From an uncultured Oscillospiraceae bacterium (GTDB lineage: Bacteria > Bacillota > Clostridia > Oscillospirales > Acutalibacteraceae), in contig USDZ01000016.1 of assembly GCA_900553525.1 (NCBI GenBank), forward strand, positions 1 through 17,042: DNA of 17,042 bases, written 5' to 3'. Every line of letters starts with the position of its first letter. The first letter of the stretch is position 1. This document shows positions 6,545 to 13,846 of this stretch, piece after piece. Below the pieces are notes generated by a model that was given only the letters and a program-made list of their open reading frames with translations, made no database searches and was not told where the DNA came from. A program made the position numbers and the translations under genes.

Positions 6545-6623
6545 TTGGCGCAGGTGCGCCACATAATTTTTGGGAAATTGGCGCTAAAGCGACCTGCACA
6601 AATCCCGAAAAAGGCGCTACAGT
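6545..6623 (+). promoter_or_regulatory. Operator-promoter copy B (for the phospho-signalling operon)
   Basis: TGGCGCAGGTGCGCCA (6546-6561), a second site AATTGGCGCTAAAGCGACCT with its GGCGC at 6580 (33 bases on) and a -10 box TACAGT (6618-6623) 38 bases further. Similarity to copy A runs on past the -10 box to a shared TTTGGAT. The leader to the FHA gene is about 63 bases. Confidence 0.75.
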
Positions 6624-6692
6624 AAGAACAGCAAAAAACCAGGGATGGTTTTGGATAATCCTTAAGATTTCTTTATCAGGAGGAAAACAATT

Positions 6693-7232
6693 ATGAGACA
6701 GTGTGACAATGGCCATTTTTACGATGAATCCAGATTCGATAGCTGCCCCTACTGCCAGGAGGGCGCCGGGGTCGGCAAGACGGTTGCGGCCGGAACGGTA
6801 GGGAAGACCGTGGCTGCTGTGCCGGGCGGCGCTGCGCCGGAAGCAGACAGAGGCAAGACGGTGGGCATTATTAAAAAGAAGATCGGTATTGATCCTGCAG
6901 TAGGATTCTTGGTCTGTGTTTCCGGTCCCCATCGCGGCGCAGATTATAAGCTGGTAGCAGGCAGAAACTTCATAGGAAGGGCGGCGGCGATGGACGTGGC
7001 CCTGGCGGATGACGATACTGTATCCAGAGAAAGCCATGCATTGGTTACATATGACGCCAAGCATAACAGCTTTTCCCTTTCTCCCGGCCAGGGCAGGGGC
7101 ATCACTTACTGCAACGACGAGCAGGTGGAAATGGTACGCCCCTTAAAAGCCTACGATGTGATCGAGGTGGGAAAGAGCCAGCTTCTCTTCCTGCCCCTGT
7201 GCGGCGAGCAATTCCAGTGGAATGAGGAGTAA
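6693..7232 (+). CDS. Zinc-ribbon FHA-domain protein (phosphothreonine reader)
   Basis: The 179-residue product starts at an ATG with AGGAGG nine bases upstream. Residues 1-24 form a zinc-ribbon-like motif (Cys4, His8, Cys18-x2-Cys21). A flexible Gly/Ala linker (25-57) carries three repeats of the tetrapeptide GKTV, with Thr30, Thr39 and Thr56. The FHA domain covers about 71-170, with the binding-loop residues Gly95-Arg96 and Ser111-Arg112-x2-His115. FHA domains bind phosphothreonine peptides. The GKTV threonines resemble the N-terminal phospho-acceptor segments of GarA/OdhI-type proteins and may be targets of the downstream kinases; that is inference. It is soluble and the first gene of the operon, four bases ahead of the PP2C gene. 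Confidence 0.85.
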   Translation: MRQCDNGHFYDESRFDSCPYCQEGAGVGKTVAAGTVGKTVAAVPGGAAPEADRGKTVGIIKKKIGIDPAVGFLVCVSGPHRGADYKLVAGRNFIGRAAAMDVALADDDTVSRESHALVTYDAKHNSFSLSPGQGRGITYCNDEQVEMVRPLKAYDVIEVGKSQLLFLPLCGEQFQWNEE

Positions 7233-7235
7233 AGG

Positions 7236-8168
7236 ATGGAGCGTGTACTTTCATGGTTAAACCAGCCGCTGTTTCCGGATACCGTCATCCGCGTCTGGAT
7301 GGCGGTTGCGGCGGGCGCAGCGCTTCTATTGGCGCTGATTCTCGCCTTTTTCCTGATACGGCGGAAGAAGAAAAAGAAGCGGGGTGATCAGGCGGTGGAA
7401 GAACCGATTACGGAACGTCCGGAACCGCTGCCGGAACTGGAGCTTGCCAACCTACAGGGCGTTGGCAGCCGGGAAGAACAGCAGGACGCTTTCGGCATCT
7501 CCCGCATGGATCGTTATGAGGAAGACGGGCTGCTCGCTGTGCTGTGCGACGGTATGGGCGGTATGGCGGAGGGCGGCATGATCGCTGCGGAAACTGCCTC
7601 CCAGTTGGTGGGGATCTTTCCTTGGGCAGATGACAGCGATGTGCCCGGCTGGGTATACCAGCGAAGCGCCAGAGTCTACCAGCAGTTTCGCGGGCACGGG
7701 GGGACTACCCTGGTGGCGGCCCTGCTCAAAGAGAATCGCCTCTCCTTCTGGTGCGTAGGCGACAGCGATTTGTTCCTGCTCAGGGAAAACAAACTCTATG
7801 GGTTAAATGCCCGGCAGGAATTTAAGAACGATTTGATTTTGAGGGCACTGGACGGGGCGTTCCCCGTGGAGGAAGCGTTTCAAGATCCCCAGGCAGGGGC
7901 CCTTTCGGAGTACATAGGCAAAGAAGATGTAACATGCGACTATACCCGTATGCCCTTTCTTCTCCAGCCGGAGGACGCGCTGCTGCTCTGCTCGGACGGG
8001 GTGAGCGATACCCTGACCTTAAAGCAGATCCGGGAAGCCATGGCGCTCTCTTCCCAGGCGTGCTGCGACAAGCTGGAGGAGGAAATCCTGGCCGCCGGAA
8101 AGCCGGGCCAGGATAACTATACGGCCATCGCATTGAAATACCATGGAAAAAATGAGGAGGAATCATAA
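7236..8168 (+). CDS. Membrane-anchored PP2C-family Ser/Thr phosphatase
   Basis: The 310-residue product has one transmembrane helix (about 17-41) followed by a Lys/Arg-rich stop-transfer stretch, so the catalytic domain (about 70-302) is cytoplasmic. PP2C/SpoIIE-type metal motifs are all visible: 'SREEQQDA' near 78-85, CDGMGG with Asp105, 'GGTTLVAALL' (155-164), 'VGDSDLFLLR' with Asp175, CSDGVSD with Asp254, and GQDN with Asp293-Asn294. It should remove phosphates from Ser/Thr residues phosphorylated by the two kinases encoded downstream. The ribosome site GAGGAG lies inside the FHA gene end. The last base of its stop codon is the first base of the next gene's ATG (8168), so translation is coupled. 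Confidence 0.9.
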   Translation: MERVLSWLNQPLFPDTVIRVWMAVAAGAALLLALILAFFLIRRKKKKKRGDQAVEEPITERPEPLPELELANLQGVGSREEQQDAFGISRMDRYEEDGLLAVLCDGMGGMAEGGMIAAETASQLVGIFPWADDSDVPGWVYQRSARVYQQFRGHGGTTLVAALLKENRLSFWCVGDSDLFLLRENKLYGLNARQEFKNDLILRALDGAFPVEEAFQDPQAGALSEYIGKEDVTCDYTRMPFLLQPEDALLLCSDGVSDTLTLKQIREAMALSSQACCDKLEEEILAAGKPGQDNYTAIALKYHGKNEEES

Positions 8169-9490
8169 TGGAAGCGAAAAAGTCATCGGGCAAGCAGGTT
8201 GTTGCTATCCTGCTGCTGGTTATTGGCCTGGCCGCCGGTGTGTTCGGCGTATTGGGCCTGGTAGGCGGGGGCGGTATGGATCCCTATGAGGCGCGCAACG
8301 GGGTTGTAATGATAGGCGTTATGGTCCAGGATTCCCAGGGAAACACTGCTAGTGGTATGGGGACGGGGTTTGCAATCGGCAACCCCGGGGAACCTGTCGA
8401 GTATATTGTGACAAACGGCCATGTGGTGCAAAAGGCTTACGAATATCCCAGAATTGATCCGTCTATCTCCGGAAAGGTTCAAGTGTATTATTCCGCCGCA
8501 GAAAATGATTATGTGCAGGCGCAGGTGGTGTATTATTCCTCGCCGTCAGAAAAAGACATCGCTATTTTAAAGCTGCCTTCCCCCACTGACAAGAGAGTCC
8601 CTCTCAAACTGCGGGAGTCTGATTCGGTCAGCACGGGCGAGACGGCATATGCCCTGGGTTTCCCAGCGGATTCTGCCTACCGCCAGAACTTTGCTACCTT
8701 TGGGTTGGATGACATAACGTTGACCCGGGGGATCATCAGCAAGCGGCTGAATCCAGTGAATGTCACCTATGAGGCGTTTCAGATGGATGTTTCCATTGCG
8801 GGCGGAAATTCCGGTGGCCCGCTGGTGGATGAAAACGGTAATGTAATTGGTATTAACACACTCGGAGCGACGGATCCGCAAACAGGCGTTCCCTTGGGCA
8901 TGAATTACGCGATTATCGTCGATGAATTGACCAAGATCCTGGATGGCGAGCAGCTCGAATACACCATGGCAGGCGGCGGACTCTCCTGGACTCAGCCCTG
9001 GTTTGCCTATGTGTTCCTGCCCATCGGCGTGCTGGCGCTCATCGGCGGCATCATCCTGCTGGTAACGTCCCAGAAGGGCGGACAGGGGGCTCCGGCACCT
9101 GCCGGCGCTGCCGCAGGTATGGGATCTGGAAAAGCGCCTGCAAGAGGCGGCCGCGGCCCTGTGGAAAAACGGGCTGTGCTGCGCGGCGTGACAGGAAAAT
9201 ACTCTGGCCAGAGCTTTGACCTGTTAAAGGGCAAGGTGGTCATCGGCCGAGACCCGGCAACCTGTAACATCGTATTCGATAAAAACACGCCGGGTATCAG
9301 CGGCCGCCACTGCCAGGTAGTCTACGACCCGAATGAAGACTGCTTTATCATCACCGATCTGGGATCGTCCTACGGCACGTTCCTGGGCAACGGCAAAAAG
9401 CTGACGGCGAATGTGGCGGAAAAATTGTCGACCGGGGACACCTTCTACCTGTGCGACAACGCCAACCGGTTTGTGGTGAGCAAGGAGTAA
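8168..9490 (+). CDS. Membrane HtrA-like serine protease fused to a cytoplasmic FHA domain
   Basis: The 440-residue product has a first membrane helix at about 10-33. An S1C trypsin-like protease domain follows, with His85 (TNGHVV), Asp130 (DIAIL) and Ser215 (GGNSGGPL), all three catalytic residues present. A second membrane helix lies at 278-299, then a Gly/Ala linker and a C-terminal FHA domain (about 337-435: VVIGRD with Arg361, SGRHC with Ser378-Arg380-His381 region, and GSSYGTF followed by NG). The protease thus lies outside and the phosphothreonine reader inside. No PDZ domain is seen, unlike DegP/HtrA. Phosphorylation inside could be linked to proteolysis outside, or the reverse. This arrangement is unusual and central to the cluster. 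It overlaps the PP2C stop by one base. Confidence 0.9.
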   Translation: MEAKKSSGKQVVAILLLVIGLAAGVFGVLGLVGGGGMDPYEARNGVVMIGVMVQDSQGNTASGMGTGFAIGNPGEPVEYIVTNGHVVQKAYEYPRIDPSISGKVQVYYSAAENDYVQAQVVYYSSPSEKDIAILKLPSPTDKRVPLKLRESDSVSTGETAYALGFPADSAYRQNFATFGLDDITLTRGIISKRLNPVNVTYEAFQMDVSIAGGNSGGPLVDENGNVIGINTLGATDPQTGVPLGMNYAIIVDELTKILDGEQLEYTMAGGGLSWTQPWFAYVFLPIGVLALIGGIILLVTSQKGGQGAPAPAGAAAGMGSGKAPARGGRGPVEKRAVLRGVTGKYSGQSFDLLKGKVVIGRDPATCNIVFDKNTPGISGRHCQVVYDPNEDCFIITDLGSSYGTFLGNGKKLTANVAEKLSTGDTFYLCDNANRFVVSKE

Positions 9491-9496
9491 CCCGTT

Positions 9497-9823
9497 ATGG
9501 CAGGGTATTGTTTAAAAAACGGAAGAATCCAGGAAGCGTGGGGAGAGGACGCCGCCGGCCGGGAACTGGCGGCTGTCTTCCACCTGACTGCAGACGGTGA
9601 AATGAAAGAACTCCACGAGTTCCCGGCGCTGTCGGAAGGTGAAGGGGCGCTGGCGTATGCGGGCGAGTTCTACATTGAACCCCTGGAAGTGCAGATTGAA
9701 TTTCTAAAAGCGGCCAATGCGGAAAAATGGCTGGAGGCGCTGGTCTTGCGGCATGTCGACCGGGTGCGGCAGGTATCGGAGGAACTCTTTGTCATAGCTG
9801 AGATAAAATCGTTTGGAGCATGA
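9497..9823 (+). CDS. Small cytoplasmic protein of unknown function
   Basis: The 108-residue acidic product has no signal peptide, membrane segment or cysteine cluster (one Cys at position 5). It seems to have a beta-rich first half (LAAVFHLTADGEMKELHEF) and a helical second half (VQIEFLKAANAEKWLEALVLR). I do not recognise a family. A GGAG ribosome site sits in the end of the protease gene, six bases separate the two genes, and its stop overlaps the next start as ATGA. Its place inside the operon suggests an adaptor or regulator for its membrane neighbours, but nothing in the sequence shows this. Confidence 0.75.
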   Translation: MAGYCLKNGRIQEAWGEDAAGRELAAVFHLTADGEMKELHEFPALSEGEGALAYAGEFYIEPLEVQIEFLKAANAEKWLEALVLRHVDRVRQVSEELFVIAEIKSFGA

Positions 9824-10341
9824 ATGCAACGGACGCGATGGGGGATATTTTGTTCTTTGCCCTTGGAGTATGTTTGTTTCTCTTCGGAATCATTTTGGCA
9901 TTCTGTCGGACTGTACGGTCAAAGCGTCGCTGCCGGAGAAGAGTGAACGCCGTCATCTGCGATGTGGACGTCAGCTGGACAGACGACGATTTCACCGATT
10001 TCTTCATTATCAACTATAAATACCATCCGGTCTACCAGTACACATTGGATGGACAGGAGTATCGGGTAGTATCCCGGGTAGAGTATTCCAAAAAGGACGA
10101 AATCAAAGTCGGTAGTTATGAGGTGCTCTTTGTGGATGAAAAGAATCCCCGGTACTTTTCCTGCCCCTCTGAGAATAGGGAACGTGTAATCAGCGCCCTT
10201 ATCTGGTCTGTGCTGGGAGTTGCCTTTGCACTTTTTCCTTTAGTGGGCTGGGGCGGGTGGATCGGGTTTCTGGTGGCGCTGGGATTGCTCCTGCTGGGTG
10301 ATCTGTGTTACGATGCCTGGTCCAAAAATCGGAAGGAGTGA
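9820..10341 (+). CDS. DUF3592-like membrane protein (first of three)
   Basis: The 173-residue product starts at the ATG of an ATGA overlap; an in-frame ATG at 9838 is an alternative. It has a hydrophobic helix at about 10-29, then a basic segment (VRSKRRCRRR). A beta-rich domain carries the DUF3592 pattern 'YHPVYQYTLDGQEYRVVSRVEY', 'KVGSYEVLFVDEKNPRYF'. Two closely spaced C-terminal helices follow (about 125-160). DUF3592 proteins are small membrane proteins of unknown function. This one lies directly before kinase 1, as the one at 13326 lies before kinase 2, suggesting that each kinase has a dedicated membrane partner. That partnership is inference from gene order. Confidence 0.75.
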   Translation: MNATDAMGDILFFALGVCLFLFGIILAFCRTVRSKRRCRRRVNAVICDVDVSWTDDDFTDFFIINYKYHPVYQYTLDGQEYRVVSRVEYSKKDEIKVGSYEVLFVDEKNPRYFSCPSENRERVISALIWSVLGVAFALFPLVGWGGWIGFLVALGLLLLGDLCYDAWSKNRKE

Positions 10342-10342
10342 C

Positions 10343-10385
10343 TGTATTTTGCTATCAAAATACATCGTTTTATACTTAAAATACA
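10343..10385 (+). promoter_or_regulatory. Internal promoter with inverted repeat ahead of kinase 1
   Basis: TGTATTTT (10343-10350), six bases, then AAAATACA (10357-10364) form a perfect dyad, and AAAATACA recurs at 10378-10385. A candidate promoter, TTGCTA (10349-10354), 16 bases, TATACT (10371-10376), overlaps the dyad. The kinases may thus have their own control, separate from the GGCGC operator. Confidence 0.5.
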
Positions 10386-10405
10386 TTGCTTGAGGAGGTG
10401 GGAGA

Positions 10406-12706
10406 ATGAATCCGGAACGTGTTTGTTATGGCTGTTTCGCGGAAAAAGAACCGGGGATTCCATGCCCCCGATGCGGATTTAATGAGAACGACGAGCAGCC
10501 CTATCTTGCGCTGCCCCTGGGTACGATCCTAAACGGGAGATATCTGGTAGGAAAGGTGCTTGGCATTGGCGGGTTCGGTATCACCTATCTGGGATACGAC
10601 CTGACACTGGAGATCAAGGTTGCGATTAAAGAATATATGCCCTCCGCCCTGGCCACAAGGCATCCGGACCACTATAGTGTGGCGCTGACCGGACGGGTGG
10701 AGGAGGATTACCAGTACGGTATGGAGCGCTTTTTGGATGAAGCGAAGATCCTTGCCAAGCTGCAAAACACCCCGCATATCGTATCGGTGCAGAACTATTT
10801 CAAAGAGAACGGCACCGCATACTTTGTGATGGAGTACATAGACGGTATGAGCCTGAAAGCCTACCTGGCAAAAAACGGGGATAAGATCCCCTATAACCAG
10901 GCGATTGCCATTCTGCAGCCGATCATGGAAGCGCTGGTTCAGGTGCATGCGCTGAACCTCCTGCACCGGGACATCAGCCCGGACAATATCTATATCACAT
11001 CCAAAGGCGAAAGCCGTCTGCTGGATTTCGGCGCGGCGCGGTTCGCACTGGGGGACGGCAAGAGCGTGTCGGTCATCTTAAAACATGGCTACGCGCCGGA
11101 GGAACAGTATTCCAGCCACGGCAATCAGGGACCGTGGACGGATGTTTACGCCATGGGCGCTACCCTGTACCGCTGCATTACCGGGCAGCTTCCGCCAGAT
11201 TCGGTGGAACGGATCCATGGGGATACCATGAAAAGGCCGTCGGAGCTGGGGTTCCGTATTCCGGCTAATGTGGAAAACGCCATCATGAAAGCGTTGGCGG
11301 TAAAAACCGAGGATCGTTTCCCCAATATGGAGGCATTCATCGGGGCACTGAACGGGCGCGTTTCCGTACAGGATCAGGTGGCGGCCAGCATTAGCCAGCG
11401 CACCCAGGCTACCGCTTACAGGCAGGAAGGCTACGGGCAGATTGCCTATCAGCAGCCCGCCTATAACGGCGGGGGTGCTGCGGCAGGAAAGCCCTCTGCG
11501 TTCTCCCGGTTCCTTTCCTATATGAAAGCCAATCCGGTGGTTGCCTGGGTTTCCGGCGGTGGGCTGCTGGCGGTGATCGCCCTTTGTATTATCCTTCCTA
11601 TCGCGCTTTCCGGCGGAGGGGAAAAAAGGCCGACAGGAGGGGGCGGCGGTGGGAATACGCCTGTCATCAGCCAACCTACGCCTGTCATCAGCCAACCGCA
11701 GACGAGTAATCCGGAACCGACAACAGACCCAGAGCCTACTACAGAACCTCCAGCGGAAATGGTGGCGCAGGATCTTGGCATCCTCAACGCTACGATTGAG
11801 ATCCCGTCGGATTATACGAGGGTTGAGGAGGAGACGATTTTTATCAATGAGGCTAAAGGCTGCGGTATGATGATGGATTATCTTTGGAACATTGACGGAC
11901 CCATCTACTCCCTTGCCGATGTGGAATCCCAGAGAGAAGCTATTGCCGCCAACCTGATGCAGAACCTGTTTGAAGTTTCGGATTATCAGATCCTTGCTGC
12001 CGGACCCGATCAGGTGGGAAGCGCAGGCGCCTATCAAATCTATCTTGAAGGCACCGACAGCGAAGGCGTCTCCAACGAAGTGGTCATTATGGCGGTGGAG
12101 GGGTATGATTTCGGCTGTTATTTCATCATCACGAGCTATCCCAAGGGGGACAAAGCCGCCGAAGCGGAAATCCATTCCATTATCCAGTCCTTTGAGAGCA
12201 ACGGTGCGCCGGAGACAACGTACAAGATGTACTATGGCTCTAAGAGCGGCGTCAAGGTGATTGTGGACGATGCCGTGGCAGCAGGACGCGTGATGGACAC
12301 GACTGTTAACCTGGGAGAGGCCGGAGCGGTGGCCGAATTGGTTATTTACCCAACGGACGCGGCAATGGAAGCCGGCTTTGGGAGCGCTACGCCGGACAGC
12401 GGGATTGTGGAAATAGGGAATGCCGGCCAGCTGGGAATGAGCAGCCCGGAGGAGGTCTTGCAGTTTCAGAGAGACGTGGCGTCTAGCGCGGGCGTTTCCG
12501 TAGGTGAAACATACACGTCGCAGTTGGGCGGTGTGGAATGGCTGTGCATGGATTGGACCATGAATGAATTTACGTTCAGTGTTGCCTCCGCCATGATCGA
12601 CGGCAAGTGTTACGCTGTTAGCTGCATGTGCAACAGCTCCAACAAAGATGCGGTTGTCGCTTTGTATCAACAGGCCATGGCGTCCGTCCGTGCATGGGAG
12701 GGATAA
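10406..12706 (+). CDS. Transmembrane Ser/Thr protein kinase 1 with N-terminal zinc ribbon
   Basis: The 766-residue product starts at an ATG with AGGAGGTG five bases upstream. Residues 1-25 form a zinc ribbon (Cys7-x2-Cys10, Cys20-x2-Cys23). A Hanks-type kinase domain (about 45-317) is complete: G-loop G53-IGGFG58, Lys75, helix-C Glu112, HRD 187-189 with Asn194, DFG 207-209, and APE 230-232. HRDISPDN replaces the usual HRDLKPxN, so the catalytic-loop Lys is Ser. Linker 318-375 is Gln/Tyr/Gly-rich. One membrane helix lies at about 378-401, followed by a Pro/Thr stalk (417-448) and an extracytoplasmic region of about 315 residues in two parts. It has no PASTA repeats, unlike PrkC/PknB. The outer region probably senses an envelope signal. 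Confidence 0.9.
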   Translation: MNPERVCYGCFAEKEPGIPCPRCGFNENDEQPYLALPLGTILNGRYLVGKVLGIGGFGITYLGYDLTLEIKVAIKEYMPSALATRHPDHYSVALTGRVEEDYQYGMERFLDEAKILAKLQNTPHIVSVQNYFKENGTAYFVMEYIDGMSLKAYLAKNGDKIPYNQAIAILQPIMEALVQVHALNLLHRDISPDNIYITSKGESRLLDFGAARFALGDGKSVSVILKHGYAPEEQYSSHGNQGPWTDVYAMGATLYRCITGQLPPDSVERIHGDTMKRPSELGFRIPANVENAIMKALAVKTEDRFPNMEAFIGALNGRVSVQDQVAASISQRTQATAYRQEGYGQIAYQQPAYNGGGAAAGKPSAFSRFLSYMKANPVVAWVSGGGLLAVIALCIILPIALSGGGEKRPTGGGGGGNTPVISQPTPVISQPQTSNPEPTTDPEPTTEPPAEMVAQDLGILNATIEIPSDYTRVEEETIFINEAKGCGMMMDYLWNIDGPIYSLADVESQREAIAANLMQNLFEVSDYQILAAGPDQVGSAGAYQIYLEGTDSEGVSNEVVIMAVEGYDFGCYFIITSYPKGDKAAEAEIHSIIQSFESNGAPETTYKMYYGSKSGVKVIVDDAVAAGRVMDTTVNLGEAGAVAELVIYPTDAAMEAGFGSATPDSGIVEIGNAGQLGMSSPEEVLQFQRDVASSAGVSVGETYTSQLGGVEWLCMDWTMNEFTFSVASAMIDGKCYAVSCMCNSSNKDAVVALYQQAMASVRAWEG
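11656..11697 (+). repeat. Perfect 21-bp tandem duplication in the kinase 1 stalk
   Basis: Two identical 21-base units lie head to tail at 11656-11676 and 11677-11697, each coding seven residues (TPVISQP twice). The frame is kept. It is a likely slippage site that would change the length of the Pro/Thr stalk outside the membrane. Confidence 0.85.
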
Positions 12707-13244
12707 CCAGCATGTAATTCTCGTTCTGAGCGGCATCGGCCTTGTCACGCTTCTGGTTTCCGTCTGGCTGTTCTACAGGAAGAAAAGAAAAACGACGGAG
12801 AAGAAGAAAGCCTGCACGGCGGAATGCCGGGCGGCCATTGTGGACGTGGGAAACTATCACGCCAGAAACAAGCACCGCATGCTGAAAGCCGCAGGGGGTG
12901 TTTCCGCGGCGCACTTTCTGAGCGGAGCGGGCGGCACGGGAAGGCGGGCGGCCTCCCTCGGGGTGAAGATGGCGACGCTGGGACTCTATTATTATCCCGT
13001 GTACCGGTATACCTACCGGGGAGAGACCTATGAACAGATCGGCAATGTCCCGGCAATGGAGGAACAGGCCCGGAAAAAGGTGGGAACGGAGCTTACGCTT
13101 TTTATCGATCCGGCCAAACCTACCAGCTTTTACTGCCTGGAGGAGGAAAAGGGTTACTTTCAGCAGCGCCTTGCCTACCTGATCGTCGCTCTTCTCGTCA
13201 TTGCGGTTTTGATTATGATTGGAGTCATGTGGCTAACAATATAG
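12690..13244 (+). CDS. DUF3592-like membrane protein (second of three), start uncertain
   Basis: The frame is open from inside the end of kinase 1. A GTG at 12690 gives 184 residues but has no ribosome site. A well-placed ribosome site (GGGAGG, near 12697) serves an ATG at 12712 that is out of frame by one and reads straight into TAA. Restoring one base after that ATG would give M-V-I-L-V-L, continuing the hydrophobic helix, so a one-base deletion or sequencing error is likely. The body has a helix at the N-terminus, a basic segment (YRKKRKTTEKKK), a DUF3592 domain ('YYPVYRYTYRGETYEQIG', 'KVGTELTLFIDPAKPTSFY') and a C-terminal helix (LAYLIVALLVIAVLIMIGV). Confidence 0.65.
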   Translation: MHGRDNQHVILVLSGIGLVTLLVSVWLFYRKKRKTTEKKKACTAECRAAIVDVGNYHARNKHRMLKAAGGVSAAHFLSGAGGTGRRAASLGVKMATLGLYYYPVYRYTYRGETYEQIGNVPAMEEQARKKVGTELTLFIDPAKPTSFYCLEEEKGYFQQRLAYLIVALLVIAVLIMIGVMWLTI

Positions 13245-13251
13245 CTTCAGT

Positions 13252-13279
13252 GCCTGCCGCAGCGAAACCTGCGGCAGGC
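13252..13279 (+). terminator. Strong hairpin between DUF3592 genes (terminator or attenuator)
   Basis: An exact 11-bp stem (13252-13262 with 13269-13279) with a six-base loop CGAAAC is followed by GGTTTCCC. The missing U-tract makes it a weak terminator. It may damp transcription of the second kinase or mark an mRNA end. Confidence 0.55.
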
Positions 13280-13325
13280 GGTTTCCCTAAAAAAGATTGG
13301 TGCGGGCGGAAAGGAGGCGGAGCGT

Positions 13326-13769
13326 ATGAATTTTGCAGAGGATATTACGTGGATTCTGATTGTATGCGCGATAGTATATCCGCTTTGCGCGATATTTTTC
13401 GTGCCTGCCCACTTTTACAAGAAAAAGACGCAGAGAGGGAGCGGCTGCACGGTTTTTCTAAAAGCGACCGTCATCGAACCGCTGAGGATTCGGATCAAGC
13501 ATTCCTACCATTATTTTATGATATACCAATACGAGTATATGGGCTGCGTCTATCAAAAAAACACCGGCATCGATTTGGCCTATCATCAGGCGCAGAAGAA
13601 GATCGGAACTGAGGTGGAGATTTACATTGACCCATCTGATCCGGAAAAATACTTCTGTCCCGCCGATGTCAAGATGTATCGGATGATTCAGATCTGCCTT
13701 CTGTGCGTCGGGTGGCTTTTCATTGTGGGAACGCCCATCGCCTGTTTTTTATTAGAGTATTTTTATTAG
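13326..13769 (+). CDS. DUF3592-like membrane protein (third of three)
   Basis: The 147-residue product starts at an ATG with AAAGGAGG eight bases upstream. It has an N-terminal helix (about 7-28, 'ILIVCAIVYPLCAIFFVPAHFY') and a Lys-rich turn. A beta-rich domain carries 'HYFMIYQYEYMGCVYQKNTG' and 'KIGTEVEIYIDPSDPEKYF', the DUF3592 pattern seen in the other two. The C-terminal helix is about 120-145. It lies ahead of kinase 2, repeating the arrangement before kinase 1. Function unknown; a role as kinase partner at the membrane is inferred. From 13770 to 13846 I see no feature. Confidence 0.75.
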   Translation: MNFAEDITWILIVCAIVYPLCAIFFVPAHFYKKKTQRGSGCTVFLKATVIEPLRIRIKHSYHYFMIYQYEYMGCVYQKNTGIDLAYHQAQKKIGTEVEIYIDPSDPEKYFCPADVKMYRMIQICLLCVGWLFIVGTPIACFLLEYFY

Positions 13770-13846
13770 AGTTATAGATTGCGACGATCCAAGACGCTGG
13801 GGCCGTATTCTGTTCGGTTTGTCTGGAGGAAAGGGAGAAACAGCCC

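Noticed and set aside
11078..12748. 556-codon open frame on the minus strand
   Set aside because: It lies wholly opposite kinase 1, has a composition explained by the kinase codons (His/Arg-rich), no ribosome site and no recognisable domain.
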